Source: BJ22 sp031405895
GTDB lineage: Bacteria > Planctomycetota > Planctomycetia > Pirellulales > Pirellulaceae
DNA: 46,993 bases
NCBI GenBank assembly: GCA_031405895.1
Contig: JANOFL010000169.1
Location: forward strand, 1-46,993
Direction: 5' to 3'
The notes beneath the pieces were generated by a model. That model was not told where the DNA came from. It saw nothing but the letters and a program-made list of their open reading frames with translations, and searched no databases. The position numbers and the translations under genes are program-made. Each line of letters starts with the position of its first letter. Within the stretch, counting starts at the first letter, position 1. Of the stretch, positions 1-7,534 are shown one piece after another.

Positions 1-44
1 CCGATTCGCACGATGTGCCCGTCGCCGGAGCAGGCTGGAGACAG

Positions 45-72
45 GAGGCTTGAGGCTGGAGCAAGAGCGATC
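45..72 (+). repeat. Left inverted repeat of the four-helix-bundle element
   Basis: GAGGCTTGAG (45-54) is followed directly by GCTGGAG (55-61) and CAAGAGCGATC (62-72). It matches the inverted copy at 544-578 block by block. Confidence 0.6.
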
Positions 73-130
73 ACAGCCGCAAGGATCACTGCCAGCGTCG
101 GACGCTTCAACCGGACGTAGAATTCCGTCC

Positions 131-490
131 ATGCGGGACCACACCAAACTGCGGGCGTTTGAACTGGCGAGGGAACTCGCAATCTCAGTCTACCGCGAAA
201 CCAGCGCGTTTCCTTCCGCCGAACAGTTTGGTTTGACTGCCCAGATGAGACGAGCTGCTGTCTCCGTCGGCTCCAACATTGTTGAAGGCGCTGCGCGTCC
301 GAGTCTGCCGGACTATTTGCGATTCCTTCACATCGCCTACGGTTCTGCGAGGGAGCTTGAGTTCCAGACTGAGTTGGCCTTCCAGCTGAAGTTTCTGGAG
401 CCATCGAGGTTCGAACTACTCTCAAGCCTCGCATCGGAAACCGCCAAAGTGCTCCATGGTCTCATCCGCGCGCTGGATAGAGTCAAGTGA
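131..490 (+). CDS. Four helix bundle protein (S23/IVP family)
   Basis: A 119-residue protein from the ATG at 131; an upstream ATG at 50 would add 27 residues of repeat-derived sequence, so 131 is preferred. The pattern is typical of the family first seen as the intervening-sequence protein of split 23S rRNA genes: KLRAFELARELAISVYRET, then GLTAQMRRAAVSVGSNIVEG, then a helix with LRFLHIAYGSARELEFQTEL. Members are small helical pentamer-forming proteins related to Avd of diversity-generating retroelements. There is no rRNA, reverse transcriptase or variable repeat nearby, so this is an orphan copy and its role is unknown. It is bracketed by inverted repeats (see the element at 33-585) and overlaps the 3' end of the degraded gene on the other strand. 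No clear ribosome-binding site precedes it. Confidence 0.85.
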   Translation: MRDHTKLRAFELARELAISVYRETSAFPSAEQFGLTAQMRRAAVSVGSNIVEGAARPSLPDYLRFLHIAYGSARELEFQTELAFQLKFLEPSRFELLSSLASETAKVLHGLIRALDRVK

Positions 491-1873
491 ACCGGTGGGA
501 CCACCCTTCGACTTGCCGGGTCCGGTCACGACCGCCACGCTTCGATCGCTTTGTCTCCAGCCTCTCGTCTCAAGCCTCTCGCCCGCAACTCCGTCGGGGC
601 TGGTGATTTTCGTGACCCGCGTGCCCCACTGGCCGGGAGCAAGCGGGACGGAGCAGACTTCCAGCTCGTGGACCCAACCGTTATGGCGCGTGACAATTGC
701 CTTGGCGGCCGCGCAAGGCCCGGTCGCCGGCTGGCCATCGGGCTGCAGCAACTCGATCGGCCCGAACAGCTGGCCGACTTCCGACAGGTACGTGCCCGTC
801 CCCATTGCGTCGGTGTAGAGTTCGCATCGCTCCGAGTCGGGATCGAAGAGAATGGCCGGATGACTGCCATTGCCGCTCCCTTCGTAGAGCACCAGCCGCA
901 GGTCAAAGTCCGTGAAGAACCAGCCCGGGCTGCAATTGCCAATCGTGACCTGGTTGCATGGAATCAGCCGCCGGCTGACCACCAACCCCGGCAAGCGCGT
1001 CCCATCGGGCAACTCGCCCATCGAACCGCAGGACGAACATCCGCCCATGCCGTAAATCGATAATCCCGCCATCTGATGTCCGGCCGAACTGTCGTAGTCG
1101 GTATGCCAGCCGAGCGTCTGCAACTCCGACATCGGACAGAAAGCCGATTCGCCACCCGTCTGTGTCCGGCCTTCGGTCTCGCTGTCATCCGAACCGGCGT
1201 TGGCGAGCGGAGTTGGGCAGACTTCACAGGGGTTGGTCGGCGGCGCGGGCGGGATCACCGACGGCCCCGGATCGTTGGGTGGCGGGATTTTGCAGGCCCA
1301 CGTCGCCCGGACCGTCATCCCCGAATGATCGAGGATCCACAAATTGCTTGAGACCCGAAAGAACCGGTAGGGACCCAGTAGCGGATCGATCCAGGTATGA
1401 CCATCAAAAACAAACGTCCGCTCGAGTCCCAATTCGATGGCGTTGTTCTCGAAGTCCGCCTGGAACTGCTCGTCGTTCGTTTCTCCCGCAAGCGTATTAA
1501 GGGTACTCAGAAACCCGATCGTCCCCTGCTCACCCGGCAGCGGTGGGTTGATGTAGGTGTAAATCGCCTAGGCGGTGAACTCTTCGCCGTCTTCGATCTC
1601 GAGCCCGGCCGAGACATCGAAGAACAGATTGACGGTGATGTCGGGCCCCGTCGAGTTGGGCAGAATGAACTGCTGGTCAACGGGAAGGACCTGCCCCAAA
1701 TCCTGCCAGACCAGCGGCTCATGCGGACTCGGCACGGCGTAGACGGCCACCTCGACCTTGATCAGCTCGACCTTCCGCCAGGCACAACAATCCGGCTCAA
1801 CCTGGCCCCGCGCGGACAACGGCAAGAGCATTACCGTTACAACTGCCACAATCAACGACGGCAATGCAGCCAT
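422..1873 (-). pseudogene. Degraded exported RHS/YD-repeat-like protein, interrupted by TAG and truncated
   Basis: Translation from the ATG at 1873 starts with a signal peptide (hydrophobic LIVAVVTVMLLPL, then SARGQ). It runs in one frame to a TAG at 1570-1568 after about 101 codons. The same frame continues beyond the TAG (AIYTYINPPLPGEQG and onward) to 422, with natural composition and many cysteines. This indicates one gene split by a single nonsense codon; CAG or GAG to TAG would explain it. The downstream part includes a GWFFTDFDLRLVLYEG segment and ends near TKITSPDG, which resembles the N-terminal region of planctomycete RHS proteins just before the YD repeats. From about 585 the frame enters the inverted repeat of the four-helix element, so the last ~55 codons are probably not native. 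Bases 1-32, read on the minus strand, give SGDGHIVRI, a YD-like string that could be the severed continuation. Family assignment is moderate; the interruption is seen directly. Confidence 0.6.
544..578 (-). repeat. Right inverted repeat of the four-helix-bundle element
   Basis: On the minus strand this reads GAGGCTTGAG, a 7-base insert, GCTGGAG and ACAAAGCGATC. It is the inverted partner of 45-72. Confidence 0.6.
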
Positions 1874-2097
1874 GCGCAACGAATTCGCAAGCGCGAATTC
1901 AATCGCCGGCCTCGCGCATCGTCCGCGACATCCAGACCCCAGATCGCCAAGCATGGTGATGTCTTCCCGTTGCACGAGAGCAGAGCCAACGCCACCGCCA
2001 ATCCTGACGATCCCCAAACTCAAGTCAAGCGTTTTCGCCAACACGAATGCCGGATTCCTCCAGAAACCGTCTCTGTCCCGGCGCAAGATGCCAGCAC

Positions 2098-2256
2098 TTA
2101 CAGCGGAACCACTTCGGGACCGGGCTGAGCCGGCTGGAAGACCCGCGACGAACGAAACCGGGCGAGCCATTCCTCCGGCACCGCGGCATACGCCGCGTGA
2201 TCAAACGGCTCGTGCGTCGTCAAGGAAGAGATGACCACTGGTTCACCTTCGGTCAA
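2098..2256 (-). CDS. Possible small hypothetical ORF (weak)
   Basis: About 52 codons from a TTG at 2256, with GGAGGA about 12 bases upstream. The peptide contains PVVISSLTTHEPFDHAAY and VPEEWLARFRSS and has non-shadow-like composition. It lies downstream of the pnp terminator and upstream of the degraded RHS-like gene. No homologue is recognised. It may be a remnant of a longer gene or not coding at all. Confidence 0.15.
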   Translation of the reverse strand: MTEGEPVVISSLTTHEPFDHAAYAAVPEEWLARFRSSRVFQPAQPGPEVVPL

Positions 2257-2300
2257 CGCCGGATCTTGTCCTCCCGGATCAACATCGGGAAGGGTGAACG

Positions 2301-2334
2301 AAAAAAAGGCGGGACGGCATCGCGCCGTCCCGCC
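2301..2334 (-). terminator. Rho-independent terminator of pnp
   Basis: A perfect 11-bp stem (GGCGGGACGGC at 2308-2318 with its complement at 2324-2334), a 5-base loop, and seven T on the minus strand (2307-2301). It lies 136 bp past the pnp stop. Confidence 0.85.
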
Positions 2335-2353
2335 TGAGGTTCCTGAAATGCCC

Positions 2354-2442
2354 GGCCGTGAGGGGCACGGCCTAGTCATTACTCGAACTGAACCGGATCC
2401 CTTGCTTGCGCTGCGGGCTGGTATTGCAACCGGGCTGGTATT
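2354..2442. repeat. Two short interspersed repeats downstream of pnp
   Basis: A 7-bp stem hairpin (GGCCGTG/CACGGCC) lies at 2354-2372. At 2401-2442 is a CTTGCTTGCGCTGCG-GCTGGTATT element with GCTGGTATT repeated 17 bases later. The second family recurs at 9278-9298 and as an inverted pair around 25.8-26.0 kb. Confidence 0.6.
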
Positions 2443-2469
2443 GCCAGCGGGCCGATTGCCGATGCCGGT

Positions 2470-5157
2470 TCAGCGGTCGTAACGGCCGCGGCCACCGCCG
2501 CCTCCACCGCTGCCACCGCCGCCACCGCCTCGATTGCCGCCGCCGCGGTTGCCACCGCCACCGCCGCGGTTTCCGCCGCCGCCTCCACCACCGCCGCTTC
2601 CGCTGCGATAGCCGCCTCCACTTCCGCCGCGGCTGCCGCCCCGGTCGCCGCCGCCGCGATTGCCGCCGCGGTCACCGCCACCGCCACCGCCTCGATAGCC
2701 ACCCCGGTCGCCGCCACCCCGGCTTCCGCCGCGATCGCCGCCTCCACCGCCGCCACTGCTGCCGCTCCGGTAACCGCCCCGGTCTCCGCCGCCCCGGTTT
2801 CCGCCGCGATCACCACCGCCGCGATAGCCGCCCCGGTCACCACCACCACCGCGATCGCCGGCACCACGGTTTCCGCCCCGGTCGCCGCCGCCGCGGTCTG
2901 TGCGTTCTCCACCGCGATCGTTGCCATAGTCGGCGCGGGGCTGGCGATCGCCGGCGAATTCGTCGCCACCGCCGCCGCCACCGCCCTCATCGTCGAAGAC
3001 TTCCTCTTCGCCCTCTTCGGCGGGAAACTCCTCGTCGCCCGCGGCCTGCGGTTCGGCGAACTCGTCCTCAAGACCAAGTTCCTCGATCGCGCGGCGACGG
3101 CTGAGCTTGACCCGGTCGTTGCCATCGATGTCGATGACCATGACCTGCATCTCGTCGCCGACGTTGCAGACGTCGTAAACGCTGCCGACGTAGCCGGCCG
3201 AGAGCTCGCTGATGTGGCACAGCCCGTCGCGGCCCGGGAGGATTTCGACGAACGCGCCGAAGTCCTTGATGCTGCTGACCACGCCGTTGTAGATCTTGCC
3301 CATCTGGACCGTCGCGGTGACGGCTTCGACGCGGGCAAGACACTTCTGGGCGTTGGCCGCGTCGTCCGAGGCGATCGTCACGCGACCGGAATCCTCGATG
3401 TCGATCACGCACTTGGTGTCTTCCTGGATCTGGCGGATGTTCTTTCCGCCCGGACCGATCAGAAGGCCAATCTTTTCTGGATCGATGGTGGTCACCAGCA
3501 GCCGCGGGGCGTAGGCCGAGATGTCTTCGCGCGGCTCGCCGATCGCGACCAGCATGCTGCGGAGAATCTCGATCCGGGCATCGCGGGCCTGGGCCAGCGT
3601 CGCCCGGATGATGTCAAACTCGATCCCGCGGATCTTGAGATCAAGCTGGATCCCGGTGATCCCTTCGTGGGTCCCGGCAATTTTGAAGTCCATGTCGCCG
3701 AAGTGATCCTCGTCACCGATGATGTCGGTGAGCAGGGTCCAGCGGCCTGTGTCCTTGACCAGGCCGACTGAAATTCCGGCGACCGGGTTGGTGATCTTGA
3801 CCCCGGCATCCATCAGGCCCAGCGTGGTTCCGCAAACCGAAGCCATCGAGCTGCTGCCGTTGGATTCGAGGATGTCGGAGATGACCCGGATCGTGTAGGG
3901 AAATTCCTCGACGTCAGGGAGCACCGGCTTGATGCTCCGTTCGGCCAGCATGCCGTGGCCGATTTCGCGCCGGCCCGGACCGCGGTTGGGCTTGCACTCC
4001 CCGACGCTGAAGGACGGAAAGTTGTAGTCGAGCATGAACTTCTTGGAGTACTCGTCCTGCAGGCCGTCGACCCGCTGCTCGTCGCGCGAGGTGCCGAGCG
4101 TGATGGTCACGAGGGCCTGGGTTTCACCGCGCTGAAAGACGGCCGAGCCGTGGACGCGCGGGATCACGCCAACATGGCATTCGATCGGCCGGATTGTTTT
4201 CGCATCGCGGCCATCGGGGCGAGTCCCGTCGAGGATCAGGTCGCGAACGGCCCGGTACTCCATGTCGTGCCAGGCGGTGTAGAACGCGGTCAGGTCGGCC
4301 TGGCTGGCACTGGCGGCATCCGGCACGAGGTCGGCGAGGGCCCGTTCGCGGAGCACGTTGCAGGCTTCGTTGCGAGCGAGCTTGCCGGGGACGGCCTTGG
4401 CCTTTTTGCTGTCGTTGAAGTACTTCGAGAGCTTGTGGACGACCGGGTTCTCGGCCGGCTTCTTGAACTCGTTCTTCGGCAGGTTCGTCCGGTCGGCCAG
4501 TTCGCGCATCATCCCGATGATCTCGCAGATCACGCCGTGGGCGTACTCGAGGGCGGCAAACATTTCGTCTTCCGGCATCTCGCGGGCAAAGCCCTCGATC
4601 ATGGTGATCGAGCCCTGCGTGCCCGAGACGATCAGGTCGAGATCGCTTTCCTCGAGCTGGTTGTGCGAGGGGAACGGGACGAACTCGCCATCGATCCGGC
4701 CGACGCGGACCGATGCGACGGCTTCTTCAAAGGGCAGGGGGGAAATGAACAGGGCGGCTGCCACGCCGTTCATTGCCAGCACATCGGCGTCGTTCTGCCG
4801 GTCGCTGGAGAGGACGATCGCCTGGCACTGGACTTCGTCCTTGTAGCCTTCGGCGAACATCGGCCGGATCGGACGGTCGACCAGCCGGCTGGTGAGCGTT
4901 TCCTTGGTCGTGGGCCGGCCTTCACGCTTGATGAAGCCGCCGGGGAACTTGCCCGCCGCTGCGGTCCGTTCGCGGTAGTCGCAGGTCAGCGGGAAGAAAT
5001 CGATCCCGGCCCGCGGCGTGCCCGATGTAACTGCGTTGATGACCACCGTGTCCTGGAACTGGCAGAGCACTGTCGCGGCCGCCTGTTTGGCCAGCCAGCC
5101 CGTCTCGAACGAAAACACGCCACTGCCGATCCGCCGTTCAACCCTGATCTTGCTCAT
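2470..5157 (-). CDS. pnp: Polyribonucleotide nucleotidyltransferase (PNPase) with long RGG tail
   Basis: Phosphorolytic 3'-5' exoribonuclease of RNA turnover, normally a trimer with the degradosome. Order: first RNase PH domain (about 1-140), helical domain, second RNase PH domain (about 320-545) with GDEDHFGDMDFK at 481-492 giving metal-site residues D484, D490 and K492, KH domain with IGPGGKNI (567-574), and S1 domain (about 618-690). The core is family-typical at about 695 residues. It is followed by an acidic linker (700-740) and about 150 residues of Gly/Arg repeats (DRGG, YRGG, NRGG, GGGG), ending RGRYDR. This RGG tail is much longer than the C-terminus of E. coli PNPase and probably binds RNA or promotes condensation; that role is inference. 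It follows rpsO on the same strand with a 402-bp gap, a common bacterial pairing. Confidence 0.98.
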   Translation of the reverse strand: MSKIRVERRIGSGVFSFETGWLAKQAAATVLCQFQDTVVINAVTSGTPRAGIDFFPLTCDYRERTAAAGKFPGGFIKREGRPTTKETLTSRLVDRPIRPMFAEGYKDEVQCQAIVLSSDRQNDADVLAMNGVAAALFISPLPFEEAVASVRVGRIDGEFVPFPSHNQLEESDLDLIVSGTQGSITMIEGFAREMPEDEMFAALEYAHGVICEIIGMMRELADRTNLPKNEFKKPAENPVVHKLSKYFNDSKKAKAVPGKLARNEACNVLRERALADLVPDAASASQADLTAFYTAWHDMEYRAVRDLILDGTRPDGRDAKTIRPIECHVGVIPRVHGSAVFQRGETQALVTITLGTSRDEQRVDGLQDEYSKKFMLDYNFPSFSVGECKPNRGPGRREIGHGMLAERSIKPVLPDVEEFPYTIRVISDILESNGSSSMASVCGTTLGLMDAGVKITNPVAGISVGLVKDTGRWTLLTDIIGDEDHFGDMDFKIAGTHEGITGIQLDLKIRGIEFDIIRATLAQARDARIEILRSMLVAIGEPREDISAYAPRLLVTTIDPEKIGLLIGPGGKNIRQIQEDTKCVIDIEDSGRVTIASDDAANAQKCLARVEAVTATVQMGKIYNGVVSSIKDFGAFVEILPGRDGLCHISELSAGYVGSVYDVCNVGDEMQVMVIDIDGNDRVKLSRRRAIEELGLEDEFAEPQAAGDEEFPAEEGEEEVFDDEGGGGGGGDEFAGDRQPRADYGNDRGGERTDRGGGDRGGNRGAGDRGGGGDRGGYRGGGDRGGNRGGGDRGGYRSGSSGGGGGGDRGGSRGGGDRGGYRGGGGGGDRGGNRGGGDRGGSRGGSGGGYRSGSGGGGGGGGNRGGGGGNRGGGNRGGGGGGSGGGGGGRGRYDR

Positions 5158-5559
5158 GAAATCTCCTGACTACTTTCTGTCCCTGTGGGACCTCGAAACC
5201 TGAACCTGAATTCCAGCCAGCCTGAATCGATCGGCCGATGGGCGCTAGCCCCGGTTGACGCGAATAAACCGGGGCTAGCGCCCATCGGCTAATTCCTCAA
5301 TCGCTTGTGACCGACCACTTTCCCGCGCCCCGCCGGCCCTGGATTGCCGGGGGGTACCGGGCGATCGCGGCCTGCAACGCCGCGTTTCACTCTCCTCCCG
5401 CGGGAGGCAGTCTCCTTTTGGCCCGGCCACGCGGGCCGGGATTGCTTCCAGAAACAACTTGGGTCAAACCATTTACCGGACCTGGCTACTGCCGCCCGGT
5501 CTCACTGCCGGGACAAGCCACTTCATGGGCCTGCAAAACTCCGGTCAGCCTTCACGGCC
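5158..5559. other. rpsO-pnp intergenic region with palindromes
   Basis: No gene was found. It holds the large palindrome at 5234-5289, a perfect 14-base palindrome CCTCCCGCGGGAGG (5394-5407) and a 7-bp stem CCCGGCC/GGCCGGG (5422-5440). None has a T-run, so none looks like an intrinsic terminator. They could be transcript-processing or stabilising hairpins between rpsO and pnp. Confidence 0.6.
5234..5289. repeat. Perfect 23-bp inverted repeat (GCGCTAGC family)
   Basis: Arms 5234-5256 and 5267-5289 are exactly complementary, with a 10-base loop. The core GGGCGCTAGCCCC is shared in degenerate form with 7255-7275 and with the element inside the ATPase gene (13136-13216), so it belongs to a dispersed family. 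Confidence 0.9.
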
Positions 5560-5829
5560 CTACTTGCGGATATTCAGCCGGGACAACATCTCGAGGTACT
5601 TGTCCGGATGCAATTTCCGGAGGTAGTCGAGCAACCCGCGCCGCCGCGAAACCATCGCCAGCAGACCACGACGGGTCGAATGGTCTTTGGTGTTCTTCGC
5701 AAGGTGCTGGGTCAACGCATTGATCCGCCGGGTCAGAATCGCGATCTGCACTTCCGGCGATCCGGAGTCATTTTCTTTCCGGGCGAATTCCTGGATCGTT
5801 TTTGTCTTGGCTTCTTTGGTCAAAGTCAT
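5560..5829 (-). CDS. rpsO: 30S ribosomal protein S15
   Basis: An 89-residue protein of standard length that binds the central domain of 16S rRNA early in 30S assembly. It shows the family blocks DSGSPEVQIAILTRRINALT, a KNTKDHSTRRGLLAMV segment, RRRGLLDYLRK and a C-terminal YLEMLSRLNIRK. It lies upstream of pnp on the same strand. Its start has no strong Shine-Dalgarno sequence. In many bacteria S15 represses its own mRNA; the leader here was not resolved into a recognisable structure. Confidence 0.97.
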   Translation of the reverse strand: MTLTKEAKTKTIQEFARKENDSGSPEVQIAILTRRINALTQHLAKNTKDHSTRRGLLAMVSRRRGLLDYLRKLHPDKYLEMLSRLNIRK

Positions 5830-6269
5830 CGTCGATCAAATTCCACACGAACAGGCCCGGAAACCACACGCCGGGCAGGATGGGGGACTTCGCCCCGTGA
5901 GTCAACTTCGCATTCCGCTGAAGTGCCCCAAAGTCTACCGGAAGGGTCCGTTTTTGCAATGACAGCGTTACGGGGTCTGACGCCAAATTGGGCAGTCTTC
6001 GGGACCATTTGGGGTCTGCCCCCCCTTTCTCGCATGGTTCCCACGGCCAGGGCAGCCGCCTGGCCCTTTGCCTGAAAAAGCAAGGAATTCAGGGGGCTAC
6101 CCGCTACCGCAAGCCCGTGGGCGCGGTTCCAGTCATCAGGCAACGCGGCGGAGGGCCGGTGTGAGCACCGGGGTCGGTCAATAATCTTCTGGCTCACGAC
6201 GGGCAACTCATTCAGCCCCGTCCTGTCAGACTCCGCCGCATGATGGCCCAAGAACCGAGGAGACCTGAA
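5830..6269. other. Divergent intergenic region between rpsO and the Gly-rich gene
   Basis: No gene is convincing. It must contain the rpsO promoter (minus) and probably that of the gene starting at 6270 (plus). The one clear structure is a copy of the 63-bp hairpin module family at 5972-6022. Confidence 0.5.
5972..6022 (-). repeat. Hairpin module (GGGGTCAGACCCC family), intergenic copy
   Basis: Read on the minus strand: arm GGGGCAGACCCCAAAT, loop containing CCGAAGACTGC, and arm ATTTGGCGTCAGACCCC. It sits about 140 bp upstream of rpsO and matches the modules inside genes at 13.7, 16.1, 30.4 and 38.3 kb. Confidence 0.8.
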
Positions 6270-7244
6270 ATGTCGGTATCAAAATGTTGGGCGGTGCTGG
6301 TTGCATCCGCCCTGGTGTGCAGCATGTCGATTGCCCAGGAACCCGGCCGCGAAGGACCGGGTCCGGGTGGGCCAGGGGGTCCAGGCGGTCGCGGTCCAGG
6401 CGGCGCGCCGGGCGAAATGGCCCGCTGGATGTTGCTGGGAGTGGAAGAGGTCCAGGACGCACTGGGTCTCGATGACGAACAGAAGACGGCCGTCAGCGAA
6501 GCCGTCACCGCCCTCGTTCCGCAACGCGGCCGCGGCGGCCGGGGTGGCGAAGGCGGTCGCGGCGGCGGTGGTGGAGGCGGCCGCGGTGGTGAAGGTGGCG
6601 GAGGCGGCGGTGGTGGAGGCGGCGGCAGTGGAGCAGGCGGCGAAGGTGGTCGTGGTGGCGATGGAGGCGGCAGTGGCCGTCCTGCCGAAGACACCGAGGC
6701 AATGGACCGTCGCGCCGCGGCGTTGGAAACCCTCAACGGCCTGTTGACCGACGAGCACCGGGCCCGGCTCAACGGCATCCTGATCCAGGTCCTCGGTACC
6801 CGCGCGATTTCCGACGGACAGATCGCCGAGAAGCTTGGTGTCAGCGAAGAACAGCATGAGTCGATCCGTACGACGATGGAAGAACTGGTTGGGGAAGTTC
6901 GCGCTGCGATGCAGGAAATGATGGCCGACGGCCCGCCCGACCGCGAAGCCATGCAGGAGATCATGGAAGAGCTGTCCGCCGACCTCGATGAAAAACTCGG
7001 CGCCGTGCTGACCGATGACCAGACGAAGATGCTGGAGGAGATGAAAGGCGAAGCGGTCGAGTTGCCCGAATCGGTCCAGCGAATCCGGATGATGACGCTT
7101 GGCCTTCGTGGCGGCCGCGGCGGTCCAGGTGGCCCCGGCGGACCAGGTGGTGAAGGTGGCCGCGGTGGCGACGGCGGCGGTCCCGGCGGCGGTCGCGGTG
7201 GTGAAGGCGGCGGTGGACGTCCCGGCGACGGCGGCGGCCGCTGA
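6270..7244 (+). CDS. Exported Gly-rich hypothetical protein
   Basis: The start is ATG 6270, with GAGGAG (6257-6262) 7 bases upstream; the ATG at 6240 lacks this support. The 324-residue product opens with a signal peptide (MSVSKCWAVLVASALVCSMS, cleavage near IAQ). It has three Gly-rich segments (after the signal, about 90-140, and the C-terminal 40 residues). Between them are helical, charged segments with LxxEQ-like turns: LDDEQKTAVSEAV, LTDEHRARLNGIL, VSEEQHESIRTTMEEL and LTDDQTKMLEEM. These resemble the repeated helices of Spy/LTXXQ-type periplasmic proteins, but homology is not established. The 3' end is followed by two further degenerate copies of its tail sequence split by repeat elements, so the present C-terminus may be shortened. 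Confidence 0.75.
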   Translation: MSVSKCWAVLVASALVCSMSIAQEPGREGPGPGGPGGPGGRGPGGAPGEMARWMLLGVEEVQDALGLDDEQKTAVSEAVTALVPQRGRGGRGGEGGRGGGGGGGRGGEGGGGGGGGGGGSGAGGEGGRGGDGGGSGRPAEDTEAMDRRAAALETLNGLLTDEHRARLNGILIQVLGTRAISDGQIAEKLGVSEEQHESIRTTMEELVGEVRAAMQEMMADGPPDREAMQEIMEELSADLDEKLGAVLTDDQTKMLEEMKGEAVELPESVQRIRMMTLGLRGGRGGPGGPGGPGGEGGRGGDGGGPGGGRGGEGGGGRPGDGGGR

Positions 7245-7422
7245 GCCTCCCCCTGAGCCGACGGCGCTAGCCGCGGGTTCTTTCGGAGGACGTCCCGGCG
7301 GCGACGGCGGTCGTAGAGCCGGGGACAGAAAAATTGTGGACAGAAAAATGGGACGAGGTGGCTATCCCGGCGACGACGGCGGTCGCTGACCCAGTGGGAC
7401 AGATTGTTTTGTCGAGCCTATG
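7245..7422 (+). other. Repeat-interrupted remnants of the Gly-rich gene tail
   Basis: The final coding motif (CCCGGCGACGGCGG, then a CGCTGA-like end) at 7214-7244 recurs at 7288-7313 and 7364-7389. Between the copies lie a GGCGCTAGCC repeat (about 7255-7280) and a GGACAGAAAAAT repeat pair (7321-7352). Confidence 0.55.
7321..7352. repeat. GGACAGAAAAAT direct-repeat element
   Basis: GGACAGAAAAATT and GGACAGAAAAATG follow each other. The family reappears as the inverted pair at 33202-33352 between the cyanophycinase-like and glnE genes. Confidence 0.6.
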
Positions 7423-7459
7423 ACCCGGCGCGAATCCCCCGATTCGTTCCGGGTTTTTT
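7423..7459 (+). terminator. Rho-independent terminator
   Basis: The stem is ACCCGG plus CGAATC paired with GATTCG plus CCGGGT, with a 2-base internal mismatch and a four-C loop, followed by a T6 run on the plus strand. It serves the Gly-rich gene upstream. Confidence 0.8.
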
Positions 7460-7534
7460 CATGTCTGCGTCAACCGGCCGGATGGTTCACGCTATCCTGA
7501 ACCGGGCTGGCAATGACGAGCAAGGCGCAGGCCA

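Larger units (their letters stand above)
33..585. mobile_element. Candidate small mobile element: four-helix-bundle gene between imperfect inverted repeats
   Basis: Reading inward from the left (45-72) and from the right on the minus strand (578-544), both ends carry GAGGCTTGAG, then GCTGGAG, then a block ending AGCGATC. The right copy has 7 extra bases between the first two blocks. A further GGCTGGAGACA lies at 33-43 and, inverted, at 552-562. The repeats bracket only the S23/IVP-like gene. The outer side of the right repeat is the coding sequence of an RHS-like gene, whose reading frame becomes unrelated sequence at the repeat. That pattern fits an insertion. No transposase is present and no target duplication is obvious, so mobility is an inference. 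Confidence 0.5.

Noticed and set aside
131..490. 23S rRNA intervening sequence around the four-helix-bundle gene
   Set aside because: No rRNA sequence is present on either side.
1568..1570. TAG as a recoded codon (pyrrolysine-type readthrough)
   Set aside because: No pyl genes or readthrough structure are seen, TAG ends several other genes here, and the gene has a second lesion, so simple decay is more likely.
2406..3104. Long plus-strand frame rich in Arg/His opposite the pnp tail
   Set aside because: It is the complement of the Gly/Arg repeat codons of PNPase and has no independent coding signs.
5234..5289. Intrinsic terminator for rpsO
   Set aside because: The stem is strong, but neither strand has a following T-run and the sequence belongs to a dispersed palindrome family.
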